From contig JAJFGW010000039.1 in the NCBI GenBank assembly GCA_021775915.1, positions 43,305 through 107,304 on the forward strand: a stretch of 64,000 nucleotides of DNA, read 5' to 3'. The DNA is from Alphaproteobacteria bacterium. GTDB taxonomy: Bacteria > Pseudomonadota > Alphaproteobacteria > Micavibrionales > Micavibrionaceae. Positions 1 to 9,567 of this stretch are shown one piece after another. The translations under genes and the position numbers were made by a program. The first letter of the stretch is position 1, and every line of letters starts with the position of its first letter. The notes under the pieces were generated by a model. It was not told the DNA's origin and made no database searches. It saw only the letters and a program-made list of their open reading frames with translations.

Positions 1-126
1 CTTGTGCCTAAACCGTCGAAGAAGCCAGATGCGGCGGCGATAACGACAGAGACCACTGCTGAGGTTATAGAAGTCATGGAAGCTGTAGAGGTTATAGAGG
101 TTGAAGAAGAGCCTGCCGCTGAATAA
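1..126 (+). CDS. C-terminal end of an unidentified protein (partial)
   Basis: An open frame enters from the left edge and stops at TAA 124-126, giving 41 visible residues. The tail is rich in Glu and Val, with repeats of the type EVIEV/AVEVIEVEEE, and ends in EEPAAE, like the acidic disordered tails of many secreted or ribosome-associated proteins. It converges on tadC, whose stop lies 24 bases away, so it is not part of the pilus operon. The body of the protein is outside the window and no function can be given. Confidence 0.6.
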   Translation, partial: LVPKPSKKPDAAAITTETTAEVIEVMEAVEVIEVEEEPAAE

Positions 127-149
127 CTTAAAATTCCAGCTTTCAAAAG

Positions 150-1100
150 TTACATCTCCATAAACTGCAAAATAGCAGGCCCCAAGATCACGATAAAAAG
201 AACGGGCAGAAAAAATACGATCATAGGTACCGTCAGCTTCGGCGGCAAAGACAAGGCCTTTTCTTCGGCCGCCTGCATTCGTGAGTCCCTTAGTTCTTCA
301 GACATCACCTTCATGGCCTTTGAAACGGGCGTACCATATTGCTCGGCCTGAACAAGCGCTGTGGCAAAAGACTTTGCCGCGCCGCTACCGACACGCCGGG
401 CAAAATCCATCAAGGCCGCACGGCGGTCATTAAGCATGGCCATTTCCGCACTAAGAATGCCAAGCTCCTCTGCCAGCGTTTCTGACATTTCAGCCATTTC
501 TTCGGCAATCCGCGCTACCGTTTGCTCTAGGCCTATACCACCCTGAACACAAATCAGCATCATATCAAGAGCGTCAGGAAAACTAAGGTTGATCTCTTCG
601 GACCGTTTTTGAATCTGGTTTTTAATGATAATCGAAGGCAGCTTGTAACCGATTAGAACCGCGCCGCCTAAAATCAAAAGAGCTGTACTGCTGTCCACCT
701 CTTCTTCCCCTGACGATATTATAATCATAGAAAATACCATCAGCACCAACGGCAAAACAATACTGGCAACAATGAACTTAAGTGGTGCTGTCGGACTACG
801 AATACCAGCTTGCAGCATCTGGTCCCTAACCTTCTCACCCATGCTACCCATTATTTTTTCAACTTTGAAAAAAATTGCCATTGACTGCTGAGCAGTCATC
901 TCAGCCTCTCCGCCGGGATTATTTATTTTGTCCTTGGCTTGCTCAAAAAGATCCTTGCGACGCTTTTCAATGATAGACTGATAGCGTTCCTTTTTCTCGG
1001 AACGATTAAGAAGCGGCAGGGCAAACGCGGCAAAAGAGCCCGCCGCTGCCAGCGCACTGAGAATAATAATAACCGTATCTGCCATTTCACCGTCAAACAC
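150..1100 (-). CDS. tadC: Tad pilus inner-membrane platform protein TadC
   Basis: A 316-residue polytopic membrane protein with a T2SSF (GspF/PilC-type) domain in its C-terminal half, preceded by hydrophobic segments near residues 10-30 and 110-155 and followed by one near 290-312. Known role: with TadB it forms the inner-membrane platform on which the TadA ATPase acts to polymerise or retract Flp pilin. It is the last gene of the flp-cpa-tad operon, 15 bases after tadB. The start is taken as GTG because GGGAG lies 9 bases before it; an ATG five codons in would be too far from that site. Length and position are normal for the family. Confidence 0.93.
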   Translation of the reverse strand: MFDGEMADTVIIILSALAAAGSFAAFALPLLNRSEKKERYQSIIEKRRKDLFEQAKDKINNPGGEAEMTAQQSMAIFFKVEKIMGSMGEKVRDQMLQAGIRSPTAPLKFIVASIVLPLVLMVFSMIIISSGEEEVDSSTALLILGGAVLIGYKLPSIIIKNQIQKRSEEINLSFPDALDMMLICVQGGIGLEQTVARIAEEMAEMSETLAEELGILSAEMAMLNDRRAALMDFARRVGSGAAKSFATALVQAEQYGTPVSKAMKVMSEELRDSRMQAAEEKALSLPPKLTVPMIVFFLPVLFIVILGPAILQFMEM

Positions 1101-1115
1101 GAAGCTTCGCTCCCT

Positions 1116-2099
1116 TTAAATTTTAAAATTAATCATGACCTTCATAACCATGACACCGCAAAACATCCAAAACGCCCCTCCGGCTATCATAATATTCCCG
1201 GTCATCGTCTCAAAAAGAATATTGATATAATCCGGGTTAATAAGAAACATGCCCCCCCCCACCAAAAACGGCAGACAACCAATAATCATCGCGGATGCCT
1301 TAGCTTCCGAAGACAGGGCCTGTACTTTTTTTCTCAAACGAAACCTCGCTTTAATAACGCCGGCCAGATTTGTTAGCACTTCAGAAAGACTGGCTCCGGT
1401 TTGCGTTTGAATAGCTATCCCTGTCGCAAACATTTGCATTTCCATGAGAGGCATACGCACCGCGGCCTCCATCGTCGCATCTGGCAGAGACACACCAACT
1501 TTTTGGGCGTCATAAATCATCAGCATTTCATCACCAACAGGGCCTTCATATTCACGCCCTGCCATAGCAATCGCTTCTGTTACAGGCATTCCCGCTTTTA
1601 AAAGGCGCACCATGGCCTCAAGGGCATCCCCAAAATCTAAAAGAAATTTTTTCTGCCGTTTCTTTATTTTGCGCCCAACAAATATCTTGGGCATCCCCAT
1701 AAACCCAAAAAACCAAATAAGAGGCAATGCTATTTTAGGAGCCCCTGCAAACATTAAAACAAAAGTAAAAACACAGGAAAAAATTAGAGAAAAGATATAA
1801 AACTGTTTAACGCTAACACTCATACCGGCCTGTTTCAGCTTGGCCTTTGTTGATACAGTCTTCCCCTTTTTTCCTTCCGTTTCATTTGAATCTTTTAGTT
1901 TTTGCGCTATCTCCGCACGCCTTTTATCCTGCGCTTCCCTGTCATTTTTACCGCTATTTTCATCCGGCGGCGCCTGCCCTTTGATAACGGCAAGCGCTCG
2001 CGCTTTTTTTGAGGCCTCGTTGCTCATCATAAATGCAGCGACCATACCAACAAGAACCAGGACAATAAGAAGAGCGATGATAAGAGTTAGAGTGTCCAT
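1116..2099 (-). CDS. tadB: Tad pilus inner-membrane platform protein TadB
   Basis: A 327-residue paralogue of TadC: N-terminal membrane anchor (residues 4-24), a charged Lys/Glu-rich cytoplasmic linker (about 30-85), two membrane segments near 100-135, then the T2SSF domain (about 150-280) and a C-terminal membrane segment. TadB and TadC are both needed for Flp pilus assembly in known systems. The ATG overlaps the stop codon of tadA by one base (TAATG), which implies translational coupling of ATPase and platform protein. Confidence 0.93.
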   Translation of the reverse strand: MDTLTLIIALLIVLVLVGMVAAFMMSNEASKKARALAVIKGQAPPDENSGKNDREAQDKRRAEIAQKLKDSNETEGKKGKTVSTKAKLKQAGMSVSVKQFYIFSLIFSCVFTFVLMFAGAPKIALPLIWFFGFMGMPKIFVGRKIKKRQKKFLLDFGDALEAMVRLLKAGMPVTEAIAMAGREYEGPVGDEMLMIYDAQKVGVSLPDATMEAAVRMPLMEMQMFATGIAIQTQTGASLSEVLTNLAGVIKARFRLRKKVQALSSEAKASAMIIGCLPFLVGGGMFLINPDYINILFETMTGNIMIAGGAFWMFCGVMVMKVMINFKI

Positions 2100-3751
2100 T
2101 ACCCGTAAGCCTCCTCCATAGCATCAAGAACAAGCTGCTCAACACCGTATTGACGCGCCTTATCGAAAAATTTAGGCCGCATGCCCGTGGAGCGCTGCGT
2201 TGTGATAAGGTTGCCGTCATCATCTTCGCCATCCATATCAAGCACGAATAAATCCTGCAAAGTTACAACGTCTCCCTCCATTCCTGTAACCTCAGTCACA
2301 TGCGTTGTCTTACGAGAACCATCACGCAAACGTTGTACCTGAATAATAACATTCACCGCAGAAGCAATTTGTTCTCTGACAGCAGTAATCGGCAGGTTAA
2401 GACCACCCATAGCGATCATGTTTTCAAGCCGGGAAAGAGACTCACGAGGGTTGTTCGCATGAACAGTCCCCATAGATCCATCGTGACCGGTATTCATAGC
2501 CTGCAGCAAATCAAAGGCTTCGGGTCCCCGCACCTCACCAACGATAATACGTTCAGGGCGCATCCGCAGACAGTTCTTAACAAGATCCCGCATCGTCACC
2601 TCTCCCACACCTTCAAGGTTAGGCGGGCGCGTTTCCAAACGCACAATATGGGGCTGCTGCAACTGAAGTTCCGCAGCATCTTCGCAGGTGATAATCCTCT
2701 CACCCGGATCAATATAACGCGTGATACAGTTTAGCATGGTTGTTTTACCAGACCCCGTACCGCCAGAGACAAGGACATTTACCCGGCATCGACCAATCGC
2801 CATGATAAGCTTGGCGCAACTCGGTGTCATAGAACCAAAACCAACAAGCGTCTCCAATGTAAGTTTTTCTTTTTGGAACTTACGAATGGTCATACAAGAA
2901 CCATCGATAGCCAGAGGTGGAATAATAACATTCACGCGCGAACCGTCAGGCAAACGCGCATCACATATCGGCGAAGCTTCATCAACACGGCGACCAATCG
3001 CGCCCACAATACGCTGACATATTGTTGTCAAATGTTGGTTATCACGAAAATTAACCTCGGCCCTTTTAATTTTACCGTCAATTTCAATATAGGTCGTATC
3101 CGGTCCATTAATCATGATATCGGCGATACCATCCTGCTCCAGCAGCGTTTCAAGAGGGCCGTAACCCAACATGTCATCACCACATTCTTTGGCAATTTGC
3201 TCCAACTCTGCCGGCGTCACATCAAGATTTCTGAAACGGGCAATCTCCTCAACAGCAGACCCCACCTCATCACGCGCCGCCTTGGCATCCATACGCGCCA
3301 GCGCCTTCAAATCAATACCGTCTCTTAAATCCAGCCAAATACGATTACGCGCCCTTTGCAAACGCAGGGAAGATATACTGTCCTTTTGTTTACCGTCACC
3401 TCCCTCTTCTTCATCCGCAAGAAGGACATCATCTTCCATAGTTTTTGTTGGCTTCTTATTCCCTTTGGCCTGCGACAACTCATCACCCATAGGTTCGGGT
3501 GTATGGTCCTCATCTACCGTCTTGACTTCTTTTACCCCCCCTGTTTCTTCTGAGATAGCTTGCAGCATAGCCATTTGGTTATCCGCCGCAGGAGCATCAT
3601 CTTGAGAGTTTTCTTTATTTTTTTTCTTCGGAGATTCCTTTTTAGGCGCCTGCTTTTTAACATCATCCGCAGTTTTTTCAACCTTCGGCGAAGGAGCCGC
3701 CGCCGGTTTCTTTTTCTTTGTTCCTGATGCTGATTTTTTTCCAAAAGCCAT
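2099..3751 (-). CDS. tadA: Tad pilus assembly ATPase TadA (CpaF family)
   Basis: A 550-residue secretion ATPase of the VirB11/GspE superfamily that powers Flp pilus extension and retraction. Visible motifs: an N-terminal domain before residue 320, Walker A GGTGSGKT at 330-337, the acidic segment [10 protein letters not shown], the Walker B/His region [28 protein letters not shown] split across 395-425, and TVHANNP. The first 130 residues are an added low-complexity tail, Lys/Ala/Pro-rich and then acidic, so the protein is longer than the 420-490 residues usual for CpaF. It lies between cpaE and tadB in the usual order. Confidence 0.95.
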   Translation of the reverse strand: MAFGKKSASGTKKKKPAAAPSPKVEKTADDVKKQAPKKESPKKKNKENSQDDAPAADNQMAMLQAISEETGGVKEVKTVDEDHTPEPMGDELSQAKGNKKPTKTMEDDVLLADEEEGGDGKQKDSISSLRLQRARNRIWLDLRDGIDLKALARMDAKAARDEVGSAVEEIARFRNLDVTPAELEQIAKECGDDMLGYGPLETLLEQDGIADIMINGPDTTYIEIDGKIKRAEVNFRDNQHLTTICQRIVGAIGRRVDEASPICDARLPDGSRVNVIIPPLAIDGSCMTIRKFQKEKLTLETLVGFGSMTPSCAKLIMAIGRCRVNVLVSGGTGSGKTTMLNCITRYIDPGERIITCEDAAELQLQQPHIVRLETRPPNLEGVGEVTMRDLVKNCLRMRPERIIVGEVRGPEAFDLLQAMNTGHDGSMGTVHANNPRESLSRLENMIAMGGLNLPITAVREQIASAVNVIIQVQRLRDGSRKTTHVTEVTGMEGDVVTLQDLFVLDMDGEDDDGNLITTQRSTGMRPKFFDKARQYGVEQLVLDAMEEAYG

Positions 3752-3763
3752 AAATATTCCCGC

Positions 3764-5011
3764 CTAAGATTTAGCCTTGAGCTTTGTCAAAATTCCACCT
3801 ATACCACCCTTTTTAACATCAGATCCCTGCCCCTCAACAACAGATATTGCCAAAAGCTTTCGAACAGGCGCCAGAAGGCTTTCAACAATCGAGCCGCCCT
3901 GATTATGATCCCCGAGCTTAACGGCTTCGCTTTCTGTGCTCACAAAAATAGCAGGGTCAAAAGGAATGGTCACCGAAGGTGGCCTTTCCAAGCCTTCCTG
4001 TATTTGCGCCTTAGGCACTTCAAATTTAGGGGCATAATTCTGCATATTTAAAACAACTTCGACATCATCGATATCGCCGCCGCGCAATTCTTTTATTTCC
4101 TGCAATAATGTTCTAGCGGCCCTAACGGAGGGCAATGTCGGCGTTGTAACCAGCATAGTCAGATGCGCGCGCGTTAAAATAGTTCTTTTTAGTGCGGCTG
4201 TTCCCCCCGACAAATCGACAACCACAACAGGGTAAAGCCCCATCAAATATTCCAGTAGCGCTTCAAATTTTTCCTGTTCAACACTATCGTCAAGCATAAC
4301 ATCGCCGCCGCTACTTAAAACAAAAAGCTTCTCATCTGCCTGATAAACCATACGGCTAAGGCTGTCTTCATTGCCTTCCGAAGCAGCACGCACAGCCTCG
4401 CCCAGCGTTGTGCTTGGCTCAAAATTCATCCCCACACTCAGCGTCGACCAGCCACCAGAGGCATCCATTAAAAATGTTTTTTGGTTCAAATCACTCGCAG
4501 AACCCCATGCTAAAGCTTCCGCCAAAACCGTCGTACCGACACCACCCTTGGCCCCCATCACAGCGATAAGGCGACTATCGGAAGTCCCCACCTGCTCTAT
4601 CAGGGTTGAAGCAATTTCATTGCCTAACATGTCTGTTTTAACGGGCCTTACGAGATAATCGCTAACCCCCATCGCCACAAGCTTGCGGTATAAATTAACA
4701 TCATTATCAGGGCCAATAACAATGGCAGAGGTATGTTCGGATAGACTTCCGGCCAATGCCTCCAGTCTATCCGAAAAGCCATCATCAATATCCTCAGTCT
4801 GAATAATAATGAGATCTGGCGACTCACCTGCAGAACAAGACTTTATAGCCGTTTCCACATCCCCTTCAATTGTTTCCAACACAACACGCGCAAAACGCCA
4901 GTCGCTTTCCAAAGCATGGAAAGCCTCCTTTGTTTCACTATCCGTTGTAAACAAGGCAACGCGCGCGCCCGGCAACAAAATGGATGTATGTGACTTGTCC
5001 TCCTCACTCAT
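3764..5011 (-). CDS. cpaE: Tad pilus localisation ATPase CpaE/TadZ
   Basis: A 415-residue MinD/ParA-superfamily protein that in known Tad systems places the pilus machine, often at a cell pole. Residues 15-140 form a receiver-like domain, with IVIGPDN and the ending DYLVRP, but without an obvious phospho-acceptor set. Residues 147-380 are the ATPase domain, with a deviant Walker A at 153-161 (GAKGGVGTT) and VVVVDLSGG as Walker B. It lies 12 bases before tadA and 105 bases after cpaD on the same strand. Confidence 0.92.
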   Translation of the reverse strand: MSEEDKSHTSILLPGARVALFTTDSETKEAFHALESDWRFARVVLETIEGDVETAIKSCSAGESPDLIIIQTEDIDDGFSDRLEALAGSLSEHTSAIVIGPDNDVNLYRKLVAMGVSDYLVRPVKTDMLGNEIASTLIEQVGTSDSRLIAVMGAKGGVGTTVLAEALAWGSASDLNQKTFLMDASGGWSTLSVGMNFEPSTTLGEAVRAASEGNEDSLSRMVYQADEKLFVLSSGGDVMLDDSVEQEKFEALLEYLMGLYPVVVVDLSGGTAALKRTILTRAHLTMLVTTPTLPSVRAARTLLQEIKELRGGDIDDVEVVLNMQNYAPKFEVPKAQIQEGLERPPSVTIPFDPAIFVSTESEAVKLGDHNQGGSIVESLLAPVRKLLAISVVEGQGSDVKKGGIGGILTKLKAKS

Positions 5012-5116
5012 AGTAACTCTTACCTATATTCTCACACATTAAACCTCATGGTTATAATGACCTGATTTTATTACTAAATGATTGATAATAGATAAAATTT
5101 GTAGGATCGGGGCTCA

Positions 5117-5776
5117 TTAATCCCCACTGGCTTGCTCACCTTCAAGCGGAGCTTTAGGATCTCCTGTCCTATAGCCCCACTCTACAACATTACCAAGCCT
5201 ACGACCATCAGGGTCATCCATACCGGCACGCCCCAGTAAATCCCTTGGTTTAGCAACTTGTTTTGCTAAATAAGTCTCCGTTGAACAGCCCAGCTTGTAA
5301 TCATCGTAATTCCGATGTGAACTATCATCAATATCCGTAATTACATTACAATCCGCAGGTGCCTGCGCCCTATAGCTTTTAAAGCTAAAATAAGAAACAG
5401 ACTTTTCTAAATTCCTGATCGGCAAGATTTCAGTCTTAATGTCATGAACACCGTTTTTTCCAAAAATACGACCGATACGAGACGCATTCTCTGTTGCCGT
5501 CATCGCTGAGTTATTACGCGAGCTAGGATTATAGGACACGACAACTTCTACCGTCCCCGCTCCATTAGAATCATAATGCCGCGCTATTCCCTCCAGTATC
5601 GCCTCATCAAGCTTTCCCGTTTCTATTTCAGTACTATAAAGCTCCTGAACCACCTCCGCGCGCTTTCCTGAAAAAGCCGTAGGAGAGTCCAGAGCACACC
5701 CGGCGACAAAACCTGCCATAGCAAGCGACAGGCTAACAAACAGAACTTTTATTTTTTTATGGCTGTTTTGATTCAT
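5117..5776 (-). CDS. cpaD: Tad pilus lipoprotein CpaD
   Basis: A 219-residue protein with a lipoprotein signal peptide ending in the lipobox FVAGC, so it should be lipidated and held in the outer membrane. The mature part contains the CpaD-family patterns YDSNGAGTVEVVVSYNP and, near the C-terminus, a Cys-containing ADCNVITD...LGCSTETYLAKQVAKPRDLL stretch, written here in pieces. CpaD is thought to help the CpaC secretin assemble or open. GGAAG lies 6 bases before the ATG. The gene follows cpaC by 11 bases. Confidence 0.9.
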   Translation of the reverse strand: MNQNSHKKIKVLFVSLSLAMAGFVAGCALDSPTAFSGKRAEVVQELYSTEIETGKLDEAILEGIARHYDSNGAGTVEVVVSYNPSSRNNSAMTATENASRIGRIFGKNGVHDIKTEILPIRNLEKSVSYFSFKSYRAQAPADCNVITDIDDSSHRNYDDYKLGCSTETYLAKQVAKPRDLLGRAGMDDPDGRRLGNVVEWGYRTGDPKAPLEGEQASGD

Positions 5777-5787
5777 TTTAAACTTCC

Positions 5788-7278
5788 TTAATCCAGGATA
5801 TAGCCATAGGTCTCATCATCCCCGAAAAGACCGGATATTTTTAGAGCACCATATGCACGGCGAATATTTTTTGAAAACGCAGAGGCAAGGTAATTCTTTT
5901 CCCGCGCCGGCATAGGCGCCTCTTCTTTCGCGTTATTTCTATCAGCAAACGGCTGCACAAGATATGGAGTCACAAGAACCACAAGCTCTGTCTCGTCACG
6001 CTGAAAACTCTCAGATGATATCAACTGACCTATGATAGGTGTCCTTGTCATACCGGGAAGGCCCGACATACCATTTACCGTCTCCGACTTCAGCAAACCC
6101 GCGACCATAAGCGTTCCACCACTTCCCAGCTCAACCGTCGTTGCCGCCCTGCGAATATCAAGACCCGGTATATTCGTATCCGCGCCCAGTTGAACGTTTT
6201 GATCCAGCGCCAACGAAGACACCTCGACCTGCATTTGCAGACTTATGCGATCTTCAGACAAAACAACCGGTGTAAAATTCAGAGACACACCAAACTCTCT
6301 GAAAGTAATTTCAATACGGCCCTGATTGTCGCGCCCTGACGGCACAGGAAACTCACCGCCCGCCAAAAAGCTGGCAAGTTCCCCGGAAATAGCTGTCAAA
6401 TTAGGCTCGGCAAGAACCTTAGCCAAGCCTTCCTCTTCAAGAAGGTCAAGCACCGTATTCAAAGGGCCAAAAGCGCCGAAACTTTCAAGCAACCCAAAAC
6501 TGGCAAAAGGACCGTTTGCCAGTCCCGTATCAATCACACCGCCAAACACGCTCGCCCCAACCGCATCTGTAATTCGGCCCGAGTTATTAAGGTTACCTTT
6601 GAGGTTAAGACCAAGGTCATCGATCACAGTATCAGAACCACGTTGCCGCAAAAGCGTACGAGACACTTCCATGATCTTAACGCGCAGCGTTACCTGAGAT
6701 CTGCTTTTTACACTCATAAGATTAACAATATACTCATCAGGCGTGCCGTCCGTCCCCTCCACATCAAGAACATAATGCGTAACAAGATTCTGAATCTTCT
6801 GTGCCACATCAGGAGTAGAGACATTACCACTGAGAATAAGCTGTCCGCGCACAGCCTCTATCTTTACGCCCTCATCGGGGAAAAACCTGTCAACCGTTTC
6901 CTGTATACTATTAGTATCCATTGTGACATGAATATTAAGCCGCTTAACAACATCGCCATTTTCATCAATCGCGATCAAATTTGTTGACCCCAAATTAACA
7001 CCGACAACATAAAGACGGTTCGATTGCAGCGCCGTTACATCTACAATAGAAGGGTCGGCGACCATCATATCTGCGACCGGGCCACTAACATCAATAATTT
7101 CGGCGGTGCCCTGAATAAGAAAAATAGTAGGGTCTCTAGTTTGCGCATCGGAAGCAATTGTCACAAGGTCTGTTTTAGAAGCATAACTCTGCACAGCACC
7201 ACAAAACACCACCACCAACAGCAAACATACTGCGAGCAGAATCCTCGAACGAGATAGCTTTGTAAACAGTACAGACAT
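5788..7278 (-). CDS. cpaC: Tad pilus outer-membrane secretin CpaC/RcpA
   Basis: A 496-residue secretin that forms the outer-membrane channel for the Flp pilus. It has a signal peptide (residues 1-33), the N-terminal pilus/BON-like domain with VADPSIVDVT and LYVVGVNLGSTNL, and the secretin core from about residue 260, with the signature region VLAEPNLTAISGE followed by FLAGGEFPVP and, near 410, GTLMVAGLLKSE and ELVVLVTPYLVQP. It precedes cpaD in the operon. No strong ribosome site is visible before the ATG, but the signal peptide fits this start. Confidence 0.94.
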   Translation of the reverse strand: MSVLFTKLSRSRILLAVCLLLVVVFCGAVQSYASKTDLVTIASDAQTRDPTIFLIQGTAEIIDVSGPVADMMVADPSIVDVTALQSNRLYVVGVNLGSTNLIAIDENGDVVKRLNIHVTMDTNSIQETVDRFFPDEGVKIEAVRGQLILSGNVSTPDVAQKIQNLVTHYVLDVEGTDGTPDEYIVNLMSVKSRSQVTLRVKIMEVSRTLLRQRGSDTVIDDLGLNLKGNLNNSGRITDAVGASVFGGVIDTGLANGPFASFGLLESFGAFGPLNTVLDLLEEEGLAKVLAEPNLTAISGELASFLAGGEFPVPSGRDNQGRIEITFREFGVSLNFTPVVLSEDRISLQMQVEVSSLALDQNVQLGADTNIPGLDIRRAATTVELGSGGTLMVAGLLKSETVNGMSGLPGMTRTPIIGQLISSESFQRDETELVVLVTPYLVQPFADRNNAKEEAPMPAREKNYLASAFSKNIRRAYGALKISGLFGDDETYGYILD

Positions 7279-7342
7279 TTACTTTTGACTCAGATTAACG
7301 GGGCGAATGCCCCTGTGAATAAAAAACAGAAAAGGTAAAAAC

Positions 7343-8233
7343 TTATGGACTTACAGATATATCTTCAACAACGTCACCTCTATAGATTCGCACAATCTTG
7401 GCCGCTTGGCCAGTAATTTTTGTCATCTCGTCATATACCTCATCAGATATATTGGTTACACGCGCGTCAGTCGTGACCGGAGGCCTTTCAGTTAAAATAC
7501 CATCATCCCCCAAGCGCCGCAGAGACAGGCTTAGCTCCCCCATCTTCGAAGCCAAAGCAAGAACCTCAACACCCTTGTAATCAACTTCAAGCGTTACAGT
7601 CTTACCCACTTTAATTTTTTCATCATCATCCGAACGGCTGGCCGTCTGATCAACGGCCATAACTTTTACATTCTCAAGGATGGTTTCCGTTGCCAGCTTA
7701 TTGATGTTCTTTTCAATCATATTCGTTATTTCTACATTTTCCGGGCCGTTATAACGGATCGTTTGCTTATAGGTCATCAAAATATCAACATAATCACCCG
7801 GCCCCACAAACCCGCCAACCATACTGGAAGCATTAACACTTATTGCAAACGCCCTCATACCCTCACCAAGAGAGGCAGCAAGAAAGTTCCCCTGCGTTTC
7901 AGGAACAAGAGCCGACTTCACAACCGGCTCCCCTTCCTTAATATCCCGCAGTAAACGACCATCGAGCGTCTCTGATGGCTTTTTATCACCCTTCCTTAAA
8001 ACAGCACCGGGAAAAACGGCATTTTTAGGCCACTCCTGCCATTTCATATTTTCATCAGAAAGCTCTGCACCTATTTTTAAATTTTTAGACGCGACGATAA
8101 TTTGGACTTTCGGCTCCTCTTTCAAAACAACAGGCTCCTCTTTGCCACCGCTTAAGCTAGCCTGCACAAGTAACGCAACAAGCACGGCAATCAAAAAACC
8201 ACCAGCCAGAACTATCATGACATTTCTATTCAT
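7343..8233 (-). CDS. cpaB: Tad pilus assembly protein CpaB/RcpC
   Basis: A 296-residue protein with one N-terminal membrane anchor (residues 5-28) followed by a SAF domain (about 45-110; VASKNLKIGAELSDENM) and a C-terminal region beginning AISVNASSMVGGFVGPGDYVDI, which is the RcpC/CpaB signature. The family sits in the periplasm, may contact peptidoglycan and works with the secretin. It lies between cpaA and cpaC in the usual order. Confidence 0.93.
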   Translation of the reverse strand: MNRNVMIVLAGGFLIAVLVALLVQASLSGGKEEPVVLKEEPKVQIIVASKNLKIGAELSDENMKWQEWPKNAVFPGAVLRKGDKKPSETLDGRLLRDIKEGEPVVKSALVPETQGNFLAASLGEGMRAFAISVNASSMVGGFVGPGDYVDILMTYKQTIRYNGPENVEITNMIEKNINKLATETILENVKVMAVDQTASRSDDDEKIKVGKTVTLEVDYKGVEVLALASKMGELSLSLRRLGDDGILTERPPVTTDARVTNISDEVYDEMTKITGQAAKIVRIYRGDVVEDISVSP

Positions 8234-8350
8234 CAGTAAACCTCTTGAAGCACTCTTGGAATTGACGCCACCGGGCGCAAAGAAACATTAAAAAACAGGA
8301 GAAAAAGATATCCCCTAACTTATCCACAAACCATAGTACCAAACTTTTTT

Positions 8351-8899
8351 CTAATTTGGCATTAAAAATAGAGATAAGTTTCCCGGCGATAAAAAACCAA
8401 GCTGAACAAAGGCCACAAAAGCCCCTATTACAATAGGTATACCGTAAGGCACCACACTCTCCCCAGCCTGCACACGGGCTATCCAGCTGCCCTCAGCAGG
8501 CCCCTTACACGGTTTTTTCTTTTTTAAAATTATAGCCGCAACGCCAAACAAGGCTCCCGTAAACGCCATATAAAACAGAAAAATTGGCAAACCTTTTAAA
8601 CCAACCCAAAAAGAAAACGCCACCGCCAGCTTAGAATCGCCGCCCCCAATCATTTTTATAGAAAACATAAAGAATGTAATAATCAGCGTTAAAACCCCGG
8701 CAACAAGGTGCCATTTAAGGTCTGAAAATATTTCAACTTCTCCGAAATAAAGAGCGCCGTAGCTAACAAAAAAGAGCGCCGACACAGAGACAATGATGTA
8801 ATTGGGTATAGTCATACCCTTATAATCAGACCATCCTGCCAAAAAACCAAGACCAAGCACCACCATCATAGAAAACATATAAACAATCAGCAAAATCAT
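8351..8899 (-). CDS. cpaA: Prepilin peptidase CpaA/TadV (A24 family)
   Basis: A 182-residue polytopic membrane aspartyl protease that removes the leader from Flp prepilin and TadE/F-type pseudopilins. The first catalytic Asp lies in SDYKGMTIPNY (about residue 25) and the second in the GGGDSKLA motif (about residue 88); both are present. It is the short form without the methyltransferase domain, as usual for Tad systems. AGGAG lies 7 bases before the ATG. It follows the pilin gene, with a hairpin between them. Confidence 0.93.
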   Translation of the reverse strand: MILLIVYMFSMMVVLGLGFLAGWSDYKGMTIPNYIIVSVSALFFVSYGALYFGEVEIFSDLKWHLVAGVLTLIITFFMFSIKMIGGGDSKLAVAFSFWVGLKGLPIFLFYMAFTGALFGVAAIILKKKKPCKGPAEGSWIARVQAGESVVPYGIPIVIGAFVAFVQLGFLSPGNLSLFLMPN

Positions 8900-8950
8900 T
8901 ACAAAGCTCCTGAAAAAATATTAGCAGAGATCACAAGGTTCAGACAGAAA

Positions 8951-8982
8951 GAAACCCACCCGGTAAGTGGCGGGTGGGTTTC
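8951..8982 (-). terminator. Hairpin after the flp pilin gene, probable attenuating terminator
   Basis: A perfect 12-bp inverted repeat (8951-8962 and 8971-8982) with an 8-base loop. Read on the minus strand it follows the flp stop codon by about 20 bases and is followed by TTTCTTTCTG. Such a weak U-tract fits partial termination, which would give much more pilin mRNA than mRNA for the downstream assembly genes. It could instead protect the 3' end of a processed pilin mRNA. Confidence 0.75.
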
Positions 8983-9003
8983 TAAAATTAAGACAAAGCG
9001 GCA

Positions 9004-9198
9004 TTAGTCAGCACGAGCAGCCGCTGCAGTCATCTGTGTACCAATGTTTGTAAACAGAGTATTCAAATCATCACCAAAGGCAAAAACAGCAGCCACAATA
9101 GCGAGTGAAATACCACCAGCGATCAGACCATATTCAATAGCCGTTGCACCATCTTGGTCCATAACATAGGCTTGTATTTTTGCGATAAACTTATTCAT
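9004..9198 (-). CDS. flp: Flp-family major pilin
   Basis: A 64-residue prepilin, the structural subunit of the Flp pilus. The leader ends at Gly before ATAIEY, so Glu is at +5 and Tyr at +6 of the mature protein, as in the Flp motif. A hydrophobic helix follows (GLIAGGISLAIVAAV), then a short tail that includes FGDDLNTLF. The frame extends upstream to 9249, but AAGGAG stands 8 bases before the ATG at 9198, so that start is chosen. It is the first gene of the cpa-tad operon and should be cut by CpaA. Confidence 0.95.
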   Translation of the reverse strand: MNKFIAKIQAYVMDQDGATAIEYGLIAGGISLAIVAAVFAFGDDLNTLFTNIGTQMTAAAARAD

Positions 9199-9513
9199 AG
9201 TATTTCTCCTTCGTTTGTGTTTTCCAGCAAGTTTAAAAATTTTAAACACTTTGGGAAGTCATAAAAAAATCAAAGCGCCTAACCGTATAATTCTATTATA
9301 TACACTAATTTTTTAAGGAGAGGTTAAAAATATTTAGTATTGTTACTAATTTTTAAAGAAAAACTACAGTACTATCAAATCCCTCTCTTATAAAGCACAC
9401 TTTTACTGTAAAAAAATTAAGGAAATAAGTAATAATTTGAAATAAAAAAATATTTACTTTAAAAAATAAAATTTTATAAAGTAAAAGAAATTATGTCTTT
9501 TTTGTGACAAAGT
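9199..9513. other. AT-rich intergenic region holding the flp promoter
   Basis: About 315 bases, very AT-rich, with no credible gene. On the minus strand TATAAT (complement of 9295-9300) preceded closely by TG is the best candidate -10 box for flp, leaving a leader of about 90 bases. No convincing -35 box is seen, so an activator or another sigma factor is possible. The upstream transcription unit (TadE/TadG genes) is terminated just before this region. Confidence 0.4.
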
Positions 9514-9547
9514 AAAAAGGCGCTATATACTTTAAATATATAGCGCC
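9514..9547 (-). terminator. Rho-independent terminator of the TadE/TadG unit
   Basis: Inverted repeat GGCGCTATATA (9519-9529) with TATATAGCGCC (9537-9547) and a 7-base loop. On the minus strand it is followed by TTTTT (complement of 9514-9518). It starts about 20 bases after the stop of the VWA gene and separates the TadE/TadG unit from flp. Confidence 0.85.
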
Positions 9548-9567
9548 CTCAAAAAACATTATGTCTA

